Source: Sternotherus odoratus (Eukaryota; Chordata; Testudines; Kinosternidae). From it: 64,000 nucleotides of DNA. The DNA lies in the NCBI GenBank assembly GCA_032164245.1, contig JAVMKO010000003.1, positions 37,326,890 to 37,390,889 on the forward strand, in the 5' to 3' direction. Positions 34,064-46,587 of this stretch are shown in pieces. The stretch's first letter is position 1. The number at the start of each line of letters is the position of its first letter. The notes under the pieces are model-generated. The model was not told the origin of the DNA. It worked only from the letters and a program-made list of their open reading frames with translations, and did not search any database. A program made the translations under genes and the position numbers.

Positions 34064-34857
34064 CTATATTAATAAAAAAACAAGAAATACAAAAATCAGT
34101 CAGGTAGGAACTCAATACCCTTCAAAAAAGTTTAGTATCTAATGCCAATTATATATTGGGGGCATTATTGTTAAAAGTAGGACAGGGAGCATATATAATG
34201 CATAAAGGGCCAAATCAGAAATAGAGAGCCCAATTCTTCAGGAAATGAGAATTTGTATGATGTGTCAAATAATTTTTTAGGCTTTTTCCAGGATATATAC
34301 CTACGTAGGATCTGACTCAGGTCCTAACTTTGCAAGACATATCATATGCGTTTAACTCACTGGGCAAGGTTTGCCAGGTCTCTAGTTGTTTAAAGTACAC
34401 GTGGAACAGGAACACAATGGGTAAGCCACCTGGAAGCCCTAGGAGGCCAGAAGCAATCCATCACATCCCAAAAAGGGGTTTGGACAGCATAGAATGGTTG
34501 CTTTATCTTCTACCCTCTGCATCTCTCTTCATCCACTAGGCATGTAACTGTGCACGTCTACTGAATGCCAAATTAGCATGAGCAACATAGTTGCACCTAC
34601 CACATGCTCTTCTTTTCTGACCAACTTATATTTAGGGTCCTATTCTCCCCACACTGCATACATACATACCAATCCTGATGGGGGGGGGCACTCCCACAAT
34701 ACAAGTAATTAATAATAGGTCCCTCAAGTGTACCACACTTGACTATAACACACGTGGTGCATCAGAGAAGATTCTCCCTCCCAAACTAGGGCAAAGTTCT
34801 GCAGGACAAGAAGCAGGAGTTGCTGGTGAGGAAGGAGGAGGAGATGATCCTCTAGAA

Positions 34858-35070
34858 CAGTGGTCCCCAACCCCCGGGCCGCGGACCGGTACCGGGCCGT
34901 GGATCGATCGCTACCGGGCCGCGGACGCGTTCCCGGAAGTGTCCGCCGAAAAGCCGCAGTTTCACTTTTCGGAGTGAATTCGGCGGCTTTTCGGCGGACA
35001 TACAGCCGGTCCGCGGCGGCAAAGAAAAAAGAAATCCGGTCCGTGCCGCAAAAAAGGTTGGGGACCACTG
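34858..35070. mobile_element. Nonautonomous hAT-type element, 213 bp
   Basis: Begins CAGTGGTCCCCAACCCCC and ends AAGGTTGGGGACCACTG. Perfect 8-bp duplication CTCTAGAA at 34850-34857 and 35071-35078. GC-rich middle with CCGGGCCGCGGACCGG and TTCGGCGGCTTTTCGGCGGA, as in the 401-bp copy at 15247, of which this appears to be a shorter relative. Confidence 0.92.
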
Positions 35071-35297
35071 CTCTAGAAGCTCTGGGCTTCTAGCTCCTTT
35101 CTATCCCTCTATCCCCCACTCCACCCAGCTGGAACTAGTTTATTTTATACACAACCTTAAAAACAGGCTTTGCCCTTAAAAAACATGTTTGGTGTGACAA
35201 ACAAAGACACACAAGTTCCACATGATCACTTGTCACAAATTGCCATGCTTTGTATCACCCAATGGCAGGTTTGGAGGTTGCAAGATATGGTCAATAA

Positions 35298-36083
35298 TAA
35301 TAACATAATAACATAAGAACATAAGAACGGCCGTACTGGGTCAGACCAAAGGTCCATCTAGCCCAGCATCCTGTCTACCGACAGTGGCCAATGCCAGGTG
35401 CCCCGGAGTGAGTGAACCTAACAGGTATGATCGAGCGATCTCTCTCCTGCCATCCATCACCCCCCTCTGACAGACAGAGGCTAGGGACACCATTCATTAC
35501 CCATCCCGGCTAATAGCCATTTATGGACTTAGCCTCCATGAATTTATCCAGCTCTCTTTTAAACCCTGTTATAGTCCTAGCCTTCACAGCCTCCTCAGGT
35601 AAGGAGTTCCACAGGTTGACTGTGCGCTGTGTGAAGAAGAACTTCCTTTTATTTGTTTTAAACCTGCTGCACGCCAATTTCATTGAGTGGCCCCTAGTTC
35701 TTCTATTTTGGGAACAAGTAAATAACTTTTCCTTATTTACTTCCTCCACACCACTCATAATTTTATATACCTCTATCATATCCCCCCTTAGTCACCTCTT
35801 TTCCAAGCTAAAAAGTCCTAGCCTCTTTAATCTCTCCTCATATGGGACCCGTTCCAAACCCCTAATCATTTTAGTTGCCCTTCTCTGAACCTTTTCTAGT
35901 GCCAGTATATCCTTTTTGAGATGAGGAGACCACATTTGTACGCAGTATTCAAGATGTGGGCGCACCATGGATTTGTATAAGGGCAATAAGATATTCTCCG
36001 ACTTATTCTCTATCCCTTTTTTAATGATCCCTAACATCCTGTTGGCTTTTTTGACTGCCACTGCACACTGCGTGGATGGCCTC
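35298..36083 (-). mobile_element. CR1 LINE copy 4, minus strand, 3' end only, young
   Basis: Nearly identical, by eye, to the 3' part of copy 1 (3374-4145). It has the same CATAAGAACATAAGAACGG end and the frames GYLDK-type tail (35779-35510) and RT C-terminus (36088-35792). A single TGA near 35793 splits the frame (copy 1 has AGA). 5'-truncated near 36083. Preceded at the 3' side by short ATAATAACATAATAACAT repeats. Confidence 0.92.
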
Positions 36084-36779
36084 AACAATTGGCCTCAGTT
36101 TCTCAATCTGCAGAAATGAGGATAAATAAATATCTCTCACAGAGGTCCTGTAAGGTTCAATTGCAATTTGAAGTCCTCAAGTGAAATTCTATATACACGT
36201 GAAGAATTGTATTACTATTCTGTTTATGGTATACGTGTATGTGTCACTCATATATTTACACAGCAAACCATAACAGACATAATGATCTGGTAAAGACATA
36301 GGAAGCTATTTAAAATGTGGAGTGTGGGGCTTTGGATCAGGCCCTGAATGGATACTAGTCTGTTTATAAAGAAAATGATTAGGGTGTTTGTATATCTTTC
36401 ATTCAGAATACCATGTTTTACTTTGCATTACCTTCTAGTCTCTGACAATCCATTCTGAAATAGTAAGCTATTTTTGTGCACATGTATAAATAATCTGGGA
36501 AAGCAATATTCTCATATTTTACCATCTCACAAACATACAAACAAACAAAAACAAATTATCACATTTTGAAACAAAAATCACTCCTAGGAAAATACATTTT
36601 ATATTGCTCATAATTCTTACAGTCAAAGTATGAACATAAGACAGTATGGATTTATAATGGAAACTGTGTCAGACACATAATAGTTTAAGTATATACAGAT
36701 CAATAGGTATCACTCTCACAGTTGACCTAGAAGATCATGAGTTCAAGTTAAAAATTAGGACTTGGGCTCAGATCCATCG

Positions 36780-37040
36780 TTAACAATGCAGGATAATATT
36801 ACATAGATGATGCCATCCTTTGGAGTGAGGTATTAAATCAAGGCATCTTTCACCCCACTTCTACTGGTTCTCTATGTGGGAAAAAAAAATCATAGGATTT
36901 CTCTAACAAAGGGAGGAAGGAAAGAATTTAGGCATCATGGTTAACATTCCCTTTCTAAATAAAATAGGCTGTGCGTGTGATCCCAAAGTCCTTACTCAAT
37001 CCCAACTGCTGTTGAGTTCAGTAAGAGTTCTGGATGGGTA
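36780..37040. repeat. Old degenerate interspersed repeat (SINE/L2-tail type)
   Basis: GATGATGCCATCCTTTGGAG followed by AGGTATTAAATCAAGGCATC resembles the TTTCGGATGAGACGTTAAAC core seen in vertebrate L2-tailed SINEs. Family call is from memory and tentative. Confidence 0.4.
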
Positions 37041-37494
37041 AAGAATGCAAGATGGAGCCAACAATTTCAAGGTTGTGTATAGAGAATGTAGATGATGCTC
37101 ATATTCATCCTTTATATCCCTGTTTAACAATATGTATTCTGGAAATTAAAGATACAATTTTGAGGATGAGGGAGGAAGAAGAAATGTAAATTTTACTGCA
37201 AAAATAGTAAACATTTTCACATTTATTCCTGAGAACGAGAGCCCAAAAAACCGTTTTCACTACTGTCAATATTAATCAACTCTGAAAACTAATTAACTTT
37301 GAGCATCTGCTAAATGATTTCTTTTGCAACCCTGCAAATTACAATTTAGTTTTTGCTAGTAGAAGTTCTTGATATCCCAAACAGACATTCTGATATATAA
37401 AACATGCCTTCTAGTCTCTATAAATGCCCATGAAGTTTTGTTAGTCTCTGAAACATAGACCATTTGCAAAACCTGCTAATATTAAGATACTTAC

Positions 37495-37623
37495 CATGTG
37501 GTTATTAAGCTGCTCTCTTGCAGTTTCTGGTAAACCTCCAACAGGTTTTGATGCCAGTAGCTGACGTTCGGTGTCTGTCAGCCATTGGTGCATATCTTCA
37601 ACTTCACCATGGAAACCTTGGGC
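37495..37623 (-). CDS. DST: DST exon: spectrin repeat, helix A-B part
   Basis: 129 bases, 43 codons: [46 protein letters not shown] motif; the [14 protein letters not shown] stretch is shared with MACF1. Acceptor AATTTAG, donor ATG|GTAAGT. Confidence 0.96.
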
Positions 37624-38220
37624 CTAAATTACACCATATCACTTTAGAACATATTTAAATGCTTTTAATTGCGATAGCAGCTCAGAGGCAGAAACTTGGC
37701 AGCATACTAAATCACAAGTTTACAATAAGTAAAGAAAATTCCTAAATAAAAATATTTAAGTTGTAACATACAATTCAAAAGATAGTGTACTATTGAACAT
37801 ACCCCTGAAAAATCCCAAACATAAAACATATATATATATAAAAGTGTGTGTATATATATATATAAAAATATGTGTGTGTGTGTGTATATGTATATGCTAT
37901 AAGAGAAGACTACACAAATAAAGGCTACAAAAGTAATATTGAGACCAAGCCTGAAATCCAATTCACATACACAGAGTGAAATCCAATCCAGATAGCCTGC
38001 ACGAGTCTCAAAAATGCAGGCCGAAATCAGTTTTGGGTCAGCATTATAAAAAGATAGTAGCCAACTGTGATATATACATCTAAATCCAAACTTTGCCCCT
38101 AGTAGGTATTTTTGCATCCATGGTTTTGATTTAGACCCACATGTAATTCACAGATCTGTATAGTTTATGCAAGTAGTTCTTTTTCCTAGTTAGCCCTTTA
38201 AGTTTTCATTTCCTGCTCAC
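37624..38220 (-). other. Intron with (TA)n and (TG)n tract
   Basis: 597 bases. Alternating TATATA / TGTGTG tract at about 37830-37892; nothing else recognised. Confidence 0.8.
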
Positions 38221-38418
38221 CTGGATCAAGGCACTGTCCAGCTGCTGTTTCCTTTGTTCTGTTTTTTTCAACACATTTTGCCAGCGCTGATTCAAAAGTT
38301 CCAACTTGCTCTGTAAATTGCTTGCTTCTTCAACAGCACTTGATTCAATCAGGTCATTTCCTGCTTTCTTAACTGTTTCCACAGTGGACTGATGAGCTAA
38401 CACATCATTTTGTAGCAC
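38221..38418 (-). CDS. DST: DST exon: spectrin repeat, helix B-C part
   Basis: 198 bases, 66 codons: [72 protein letters not shown] in helix C. Acceptor CCTCTAG, donor CAG|GTGAGC. The DST reading ([11 protein letters not shown]) differs from the MACF1 equivalent as remembered. Confidence 0.97.
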
Positions 38419-40457
38419 CTAGAGGAAAAAAACAATATGTTGGCCAGTTCATTTCTATAATTAATTGAATTAAGGTGCCCACAGTCACTGAATTATTTCA
38501 ACTATGATTTAGAGAAAATATTCATAATCAACAAAGGGTTTTAAATGAATCTCACTTTGATCAAAAGCAATATTAAGCCATTGAGCCAAACAACACATTT
38601 CAGTTTTATACTCAGATAAAATAATATTTTTCTTCTGAATAACAATACAAAGTTAGGACATATTTTTTGTACTGCTGATGGTATGTTGCCACCATGCTCA
38701 GTTTGCTGTGTCACTTCATGCGCCTCTTTCCCTCTACTGGGCCTGCCTGTAATGGCACTTCTCTGTGGTGCCTGTGGTTTTCATAGAATCATAGAATATC
38801 AGGGTTGGAAGGGACCTCAGGAGGTCATCTAGTCCAACCCCCTGCTCAAAGCAGGACCAACCCCAACTAAATCATCCCAGCCAGGGCTTTGTCAAGCCTG
38901 ACCGTAAAAACCTCTAAGGAAGGAGATTCTACCACCTCCCTTGGTAACCCATTCCAATGCTTCACCACCGTCCTAGTGAAAAAGGTTTTCCTAATATCCA
39001 ACCTAATATATTGGAGGACAAGACCTGGGACTAATGAGGACTGGGATGAGGCGGGCACTGCTGATAGCTACCAAAAGGGATAAGCGGAAGAGGAACAAAA
39101 AGAGATAGGTTGTTTGATGGCTCCCATAGCAGCACTAGCTGTAGCACTGAGGTTGCCAGGCTGCCTTTTTTCCATATCTCAGGGTCATCTTTCATGTTAT
39201 ACCGAACTAGCATGGCAGTTAAAACTTCCCTAAGAGTTGGGGAATGGTCATATAACTTCCTATCAATTACTCCAGGCTGGTAAATAGAACACAGAACATC
39301 CTCCCTTCTGAAATCATGTATGGCACTGGCAGTGCATTCTGGGAAGACAGGTTATTTTCAGACCGTGAAAAAAACTTGTTTTTAAAATGGAGGGAAATTG
39401 TTTTAAAATCTGAAATAAGGAAAATTAGAAAGTGGGGTGGGGGGTGGGGAGAATGGGTAAAATAAGTAAACAATGGGCCCAATCTGAAAAATGAAAGTTT
39501 GAGATTTCTCAGATCCAGGTGTCCAACCACCTCCAAAAGTGTTAGAATATGGAGGTAAGATAAAAAGTTGAAAAAATGTTTAACTAAAATACATGGAGAG
39601 GCCAATGGCACAAACTCAGTAGAAGGAAGAATCTTTAAGCCAATGGTGGTCCTTGTATATAGGAGGGGTCTCATATTATCACTCTTATTTCTGTTTAAGC
39701 ACTGAGGAAACCATAGTTACTTTAAATAAGTCCCCCAGTAGGAAAAATAAAGGGATATTCCCAGAAGCAGATGCCTCTTATTCCTTCCTTCCTGGTGAAG
39801 TTCACTCAGGACAAAGGTTATTCTCTCCCAAGTTCTCCATGAGATGGATGTTTTTCCATGCTAAAACAGGAAGCAGCACTCTGTGAACTCCCTAGCCCAT
39901 AAACTCCAGTTTAAGAACAGGAAGAATGCTGTGTAATGTGTTTGCTCTACTCCATCAGTACTCAAAGTAGATTAGTAATCAGTGATGTCGTTGTTCTACT
40001 AAGGTGGCAAAACACTTCCTCTGAGAAGGCGAGAGACATATGGACAGACTCTGATTTCTGTCTGAGGCTGGGGCACAGCTGTGTGTGCGCTGAAGTTTAC
40101 TTCATGGGCCCTGGCCTGAATAAGGATCAATGTAGACTCATACAGCCTCAGGGGAAGTGCCAGGTACAATCCCTTCCTGAGTTTCCTGGCGCAAGTGAAG
40201 GGGGAGCTGGAGGGAGTGTCAGGCTCAGTGCTCCAATACATGCCATATATACTGAGGACGAATGGAGGCCTGAGTAGAGATAGTAACATTATTCATGCCG
40301 CAGTCATTATAGCTTCTAGACCGGCACTCTCTGTCTTAATCTGCACCTTGAAAACCTTGAAGACAATTATTTAACAAGCGCAAAGCTTTATAATAAGAAA
40401 CACAGCTTAAGATAAACATCAAAATAACACCTCAGTGAACACCGTATAATTACATAC
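38419..40457 (-). other. Intron holding a CR1 fragment
   Basis: CR1 fragment at 38785-39004. 39005-40457 has nothing recognised apart from a GGGGTGGGG patch near 39434. Confidence 0.7.
38785..39004 (-). mobile_element. CR1 LINE 3' fragment, minus strand
   Basis: Begins at its 3' end with ATAGAATCATAGAATATCAG and continues GGTTGGAAGGGACCTCAGGA, CCCCCTGCTCAAAGCAGG, then the RT C-terminal end near 39004. Same subfamily as 16694-17035 but opposite orientation. Confidence 0.92.
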
Positions 40458-40613
40458 ATGATGTTTGGCAAGTTCAATTTCAATAGCCTTGGGGTCCCCA
40501 CCCACAGGTTTCTGTTCATTCAGCAGGTCTTCTGTGTGCGTCAGCCATGTCAGTAATTCATCCAGGGCATGTTGGAACTGCCCCAAAGCTAACAAGGCAC
40601 CCTCCAGCTTGTG
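40458..40613 (-). CDS. DST: DST exon: spectrin repeat, helix A-B part
   Basis: 156 bases, 52 codons: [55 protein letters not shown] motif. Acceptor TCACTCTAG, donor CAT|GTATGT. Confidence 0.97.
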
Positions 40614-41455
40614 CTAGAGTGAAAATAAAAATAACAATGAAATTGTTTTATGAAGCTAATGATCCAATTGGCTTAACTGCATAGAATGCCACCAGACTCC
40701 ACTTTCACCGAATGGGGAGCCTAAGTCTAATAATAGTCAAAGCACTAATCAGAGAGCAGAAACATTATCCTAGCTCAAGCAACTGCTCTATAGTTAAAGC
40801 TGAGTTGGCAGTTCCATTATACAGCCTTAAATTCTAGCTCTAAACTCTTGGCCATTCCAGATCCTATTAGAAAACAAGGTACAGAATGTAGGCTCTCTCA
40901 GCACAGAAATAATTGTATTTTTCATTATTTAGATTTGAACTTAAATGCTACTTGATCCAAGGTCTTTTTAATAAGCTTTGGTTTTTCAATGAAATGGTTC
41001 AATTTAGAAATGAATATACTTTTCTAAGCATTGCATTTTTCAATTTGCCTGTGTCATTTTGATAATTTAGTGCTTTGGAAAGAACGCTGAAGTGACTTAT
41101 TTGTAAGTTTGAAAAAGAGGTGTTCAACACATTACTTTTGTTTTTGGTCTCTTGTGAGTATTTACACAAGTTTTTGACTGCCACTACAACAATACCATCT
41201 CAAAAATAATAATAATAATAATAAAATGAAACAAATAGGATTTGATACTTGACACAAGAAGTGATATGCTGCCAACAGTTTGAAAATCATAAAGTAAAAC
41301 TCAGTAAAATGTGAAACACTCTCTGTAATTTTGTAATCCCTAAAACATAAAGAAAGAGTAAATTACATGGGCGGGTACAAACATAGTGCATAACAAAAAA
41401 CTGTGCTGGCATCTCTGCATCACATCTGACAAACATCCACCCCAACTTCATTCAC
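40614..41455 (-). other. Intron, simple repeat only
   Basis: 842 bases; (AAT)n at about 41206-41225. Nothing else recognised. Confidence 0.75.
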
Positions 41456-41629
41456 CTGTCTGTTAATAATTTTCTCCTCTAGATTGACCCACATCAGTTT
41501 GAGCTCTGAGAGGGGTTCTTGAACTGCGTGCTTGTCACTTTCTTCTGTAACCTTCTTCAACAAGAGATCTGCTTGATGATTTAGCCTCTCCATTTCTATC
41601 TGCTGTTGATAAGCCTCCGTCTTAAATTG
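41456..41629 (-). CDS. DST: DST exon: spectrin repeat, helix B-C part
   Basis: 174 bases, 58 codons: [58 protein letters not shown]. Acceptor TTACAACAG, donor CAG|GTGAAT. The Trp of helix C is in LMWVNLEEK. Confidence 0.96.
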
Positions 41630-42828
41630 CTGTTGTAAATACAAATATACAGAAAATCATTTCTCTCACAGGTAACTATCATACTGTACACAGTAGAAAT
41701 ACCAGTGCTTAAAATATTACATGCAGCACTGTCAGCTGCCATGATGTTAAATTTTTCTTTTTCCTGTTCTAATGTGTTGTAATAATTGGCAAACCATGGT
41801 AGTATATTTCCTGATTCAATATTTATATATACTATGCTTTTAATCAAGAAGATCCCAGCTACCTGAAAAGACAAAGAGAAGTGTTAAAGTCCACCAAAAT
41901 ACTCTCCTTCCCTTTGGTAATCATGTGCATAGGAAGACACAGAATGTAGGACTGGTTTGTGGCATTCTGGTTTGTGACAAAGGCAATAGTAATTTCTGGC
42001 TACCGGGGCTGAGATAATATACTATTCTGAATTTACATAAAACCTTTCACTGAAAAATCTGAAAGCAGTTTCAGCAGTCAGTTATCCTATTTTACAGAAA
42101 GACAAACTGAGGCAACGAGCGGATTCTTTTTTCACTCAGATTTTTGTAATATACATGGTTATGGTTCATACAAAAAGTTAAAAGATATTAGAACAACGAA
42201 GAACGAAAGAAAGATATTAATCCTCTTGGCTAAGGCCATGCCATGAGTCAGTAACAGTCAGGAGCTAACCCAAGGACTCCTGACTCCCACACTAGCCACT
42301 ACACATCCCTGCTTCCTATTAAAACATGCATATCAACATGCTGGTGTCATGACCATAATGAGTCATATTTCCATACAGTGGGATTCAGAGCTGGCTTAGA
42401 ACTTTGTTTCATAGCCCAGTGGGGTCTAGTGGAAATGATGTGATCTCAGTTTGTGTATTTAGGCATGGTCCATGACATCAGGAGACAGAGGCTTTGGAGG
42501 AAGTTGCCCACCCACATTCCAGATGGAGGTCAAGTGCCCCAAAGGTGGCTGGCCCAGGGGGGAGTGAGAAAAATAAAAGGAAAAATATCTTCAAATAACT
42601 TTTTAACAGAAATCAACATTATAACAAATGTTTCTTCTGAGTTATCAAATCATACTTACATAGAGTAAAATCTGGCCGCGCTGAATTCAGTGGCAAAGAT
42701 TTTCACCCAGATACAATAAGCTACTTACTGTAAAAACATTATGATATTTGGAATTTTTTATAGAACTACGCTTGGCCGGTAAAATATGTAGAATGATGAA
42801 ATAAGAAAAACAAACAGCTAGTTCATAC
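41630..42828 (-). other. Intron with an old MIR-like fragment
   Basis: About 1.2 kb. 42095-42310 contains TTTTACAGAAAGACAAACTG and later GGACTCCTGACTCCCACACT, the pattern of ancient MIR/CORE-SINE copies (tentative). Confidence 0.55.
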
Positions 42829-42930
42829 CTTCAGTTCTGCAGTTTGCTGCTTCACTGTTTCTAGATCTGTTCCAACTGGTGACATTGAAGCTAATTTACT
42901 GCCAGCAATATCTACCCAGTCAAATATTGC
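42829..42930 (-). CDS. DST: DST exon: spectrin repeat, helix A-B part
   Basis: 102 bases, 34 codons: [20 protein letters not shown] then [14 protein letters not shown]. Short exon; helix A begins in the preceding exon (YQDGLQ). Acceptor TTTTCAG, donor AAG|GTATGA. Confidence 0.96.
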
Positions 42931-44572
42931 CTGAAAATCACAACATTAAATTGCAGTATAAGTTAAGTGAAACAGTATGATAAATCTTGTCATGAAGTAT
43001 AGTTTGAAAGCTATGTGCAATACAAGTATAATTCCCATGTGCATATTTCTGAGTTTATCTACTACTGCAGGAAATAACTTCATTACCTTCTTCATAAGAA
43101 AATAATCTGAAAAAAATAAAGTTTCTAAAAAGTTTCTTGACAATCCAAGGCAGCGGATATTGATTACACTGACATCCTGCAATACCTGAATATACAAAAA
43201 ACCCACTGATTTCAGTGCCAGGAATCTGCATGTAAGAGGTAAAGGATTGGACTTTTATTAACAGCAAGATTCTGTCATAGTTACTTATATTACATAGTAC
43301 TTTATTTTGAGTAATTGCTTTGATTTCAATGAGACCTCTATTATAGCAAATGCACAGTACAGAATTGCTATTTCTGTAGTGTTCTTATCCTTTATTGAGA
43401 CTGATTTTTATAGTTGATGTCATTGAATTAAATTTAGCTTTTATTAATGACTAATTAGGCACAAATCCCACTGAAGTCAATGTGAACAAAAATTCCCATT
43501 GAAGTCAATGTGAATTTTAATTGTATATGGAGTGTGGAATTTGGACCCATTTGGTACATCTAAGGCTCCGAGCTGAGTTGTGTCTGAGCTGCAACTGATC
43601 AGACTCAGTAGGGAAGTGCAAAAGTAACTTCAAGTTAAATTTATGCCTCCTCCCAATATTGAGTCTTTCTAGCCAATTTTTCTGTTTCTGACTTAATACA
43701 GAATAGCCTCACGGATGCTCTGTTTTATGCCAACAGCCCTGGAGGGCTGTAACAGGAGCCAGGACCTGCAAAGGGAAAAGAATGCCTCTGAATTGGTACT
43801 ATGGCCCGCTATGCCATTAGCTAAGGAGGATGTCTCTCCACCACAGGACAGTTTCCCAAGAATGGGCAATCCTGCACTCATGGCAGACAAAAATGCAGAC
43901 AGACTTTGTGTGTAGATGGGCAATTTATCTGTAGACCTTTTAAAGTCAATCAGCTACATGCACGAGGTGTCCTGATGGGGTAAAATGATGTACTAAAGAA
44001 CTATATAAACACAGCATGACAGAAATGAGTAACATATTTAATTCAGAAAATGCAGAATCTTGTACTTATTGTATAAATGAAAGATCTGCAGTAATATGGT
44101 TTCCCTTGAATTTGTGTTCTCTCCCAGAAAAATTGCAGCACTTAGGACTTGAACTATTTAATTTGTTTTTTCTTCTCTTTTAGCTCATGTAAACTTTGTG
44201 ATACAGCATCAGCTTACGTATTAATGGAAGTACTGAATATATCACAATGGAATGTTGCTTATCAGCAAGGTTACCATGCAAAATGTGTGGTAACAAATAA
44301 AATCTGCTTTCAGTCTAGTAATAAACAATGAAACTTTCACTCAAAATCTAAACACTCTGAAAAGTAAATAATTATATAAAGAATGTAAACCAGCCTATTT
44401 TTGATATTATGCAACAAATCTGTGAAAATCCTTCAGTTTATTGAAGAAAATGTTAACCATAATTCTATGGATGACATCAATTGACAGCTACCCAGTAACA
44501 TGGTGTTTTTTCTAAAACATGAGACAACCTTTCTTACTCAAGATTTTGTTGGATACATCATAACCATCTTAC
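42931..44572 (-). other. Intron, nothing firm
   Basis: 1.6 kb. Short AAGTCAATG words at 43470-43520 are the sort of relic that recurs in amniote intergenic DNA; no named element. Confidence 0.6.
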
Positions 44573-44674
44573 CTGTAGTCCATCTTGGTACTGAACAGCA
44601 GCCTGCATGGCTTCATCAAGTTTGTCTATCCGTTCTTTCCATGCTTTGTTTAGAGCATCCCAAGCTGAATTCAG
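44573..44674 (-). CDS. DST: DST exon: end of one repeat and start of the next
   Basis: 102 bases, 34 codons: [20 protein letters not shown] then [14 protein letters not shown]. Helix C of one repeat (NKAWKERID) runs straight into helix A of the next. Acceptor AATTGCAG, donor CAG|GTAAGA. Confidence 0.96.
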
Positions 44675-44885
44675 CTGCAATTAAATAGTGAAATATTTCA
44701 GTCAGACTTTGGATCCTTCAGGGCCAAACCCTGTTCTAATTAAAGTCAATGGGTTTTGTCACTGAGTTCAGCTGGCCTCAAAACTTTAACATTACACTAC
44801 TTCTAAGTACTTTTTTATGGACTATCCATTCTACAGTACACAAACACTATAACATATTAGTAGTAAGCATTTATGTTACTCCTAC

Positions 44886-45008
44886 CTCATCTATGCTCTT
44901 ATTGACAATAGGCTTGTCAGGTTCTCCACAGGCAGCTATAAGTTCAGAACCTAAGTTTACCACCATATCAAGTTCTTCCTGCAGTCCATCAACTTCTTCT
45001 TTGATAGC
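44886..45008 (-). CDS. DST: DST exon: spectrin repeat, middle part
   Basis: 123 bases, 41 codons: [41 protein letters not shown]. Helix B of a repeat. Acceptor CCTTTTAG, donor GAG|GTAGGA. The intron to the exon at 44573 is 211 bases. Confidence 0.96.
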
Positions 45009-45751
45009 CTAAAAGGAGAAAAAAATTAAAAATTTCAATGTTGCTATACTTTAAAACTCAAGAATATAGATACAGTTGCTTTTAAGGCACAACATTATCG
45101 GCCTTGATTCGTCTTTACACTAAGATCATAAATGTAACATCTCTCTGACAATGTGAAAGGACCTTGAAGTAAGCATAAATGCACGCTCACTTATAAAGCC
45201 CCTTTATACTGACAAGGTGGGGTAAAGTGGTCTTCATTTAAATGAAAACCAGGGCTTATAAGAAAGTGATTTTGTACAAAAGTAAAAAGTATATACTAGA
45301 AGGCTTTTAATCATTTAGAGTTCTTCAACCTGCAGCTTTTATTTTTCTGTTGTACCATTCTTGCTGCCAAGTTATAATCAGTATAACTAATTGTGGGCTT
45401 GGAAGAAAGCATATCAATTTCATTTCTTTTAAATGCTACATAATAGTCAGAGAATCAAAAATATGTATGACTTGTTTAATTTCAATTACATATTTAACAA
45501 ACACACAGACACAGATAAGCCTATAGACACTCACATATTGAAACATCTATGCACAAAAAGCAAAAGTGACGATATACTAATTATTTGCTATGCAGAGTTG
45601 AAATACTGTTATAGTTAATTTCAATGTAATTTCCCCTGTTGGTTTCTGAAGGAATTCTCTTGAATTTCATGACAATTTTGTAAAAATATCACATTTCCTC
45701 TCTGTATTGGAAAAAAAATCCTTTAAACGTAAAAAAATACTTTCTACTAAC
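45009..45751 (-). other. Intron, nothing recognised
   Basis: 743 bases, AT-rich. Confidence 0.7.
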
Positions 45752-45978
45752 CTCTGCAGCCTCTTGCTGTTGTTTGACTACAGAGGGGTCAACTCCAGGT
45801 CCCTCAAGTTCTCGGATGAAATCCTGAGTATCTTTAATAGTGACTACAAGAGCCATATGATCACACCAGAACTTTTCAGCCAGCTCCATCACATCCAGCA
45901 ATTTGGCCTCCCTTTCCTCGGTCAAGGCCTGGATGTCTTCCCAGATGAAGACCATTTGTTCAATTTTATCCTGAACAG
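45752..45978 (-). CDS. DST: DST exon: end of one repeat and start of the next
   Basis: 227 bases: two bases completing Ala, then [75 protein letters not shown]. Helix C (FIWEDIQAL) then helix A of the next repeat (FWCDH). Acceptor CTATTTAG, donor GAG|GTTAGT, a GTTAGT donor rather than GTAAGT. Confidence 0.96.
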
Positions 45979-46355
45979 CTAAATAGGCAAATGGACTCTA
46001 TTACATGGGCAACCAATGTTTATGTTTACTTTCATAGTGATACATCATGCATACATATATCACATGTATACTCCTTATGGAAGAAACCAACTAGCTTTTT
46101 AATGCAGATTGTTAAATACCCACAACAGTGATAAACAGAAACATTTAACATAGCACTTAAAAAAAACCAAACAAAGGTCTGATTTATGACAACTGTTCAG
46201 AAAGCAAACAGATTGCTTTTTTAAAACCTTACGGCCCTTCTACATGAGAACATTCAAAAATAAGCTGGCTGATAACCAAAAAATGAAGATTTTATTTACC
46301 ACAGCTTTGCTTATTTCAACTAGAAAAAAACTCTCTCTCTCAGATAAATTATTAC
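45979..46355 (-). other. Intron, nothing recognised
   Basis: 377 bases of AT-rich sequence between two exons whose junction splits an Ala codon (G|CT). Confidence 0.7.
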
Positions 46356-46587
46356 CTTTAGCAGATATATCCTTATCCGCTCCCTCTGAACGAGCTATCA
46401 TTTCCTCCCCACGCTGTTTGAGTGTCTCGTACACGGGCTGCAGTTTTTCCAGATCTACTGACACATTCTTATTTTCGCTGATCTGCTCTTTAATCTTCTC
46501 AACCTCAGCTGAAATTGAAGGTGGTTGCCTCAGACGTTCAACTATGCGTTCCAGACTCTCGAGGGTTGGATCTATCTTGTCATGAAA
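46356..46587 (-). CDS. DST: DST exon: spectrin repeat, helix A-B part
   Basis: 232 bases, 77 codons plus one base: [77 protein letters not shown]. Lacks the usual Trp of helix A, as is typical for this repeat in the family. Acceptor TGCCCCCAG, donor AAG|GTAATA. Confidence 0.96.

Larger units (their letters stand above)
34064..37494 (-). other. Intron holding an hAT element, a CR1 fragment and an old repeat
   Basis: Contains hAT 34858-35070, CR1 35298-36083 and a degenerate older repeat near 36780-37040. The gaps 34064-34849 and 37041-37494 show nothing firm; a G run lies at 34680-34688. Confidence 0.75.

Noticed and set aside
41640..41863. Possible extra DST cassette exon (open frame after CTTTTCAG|GTAGCTGGG on the minus strand)
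   Set aside because: The best donor in the frame gives a length not divisible by three, while the neighbouring exons are both phase 0, and the translation shows no spectrin-like pattern.
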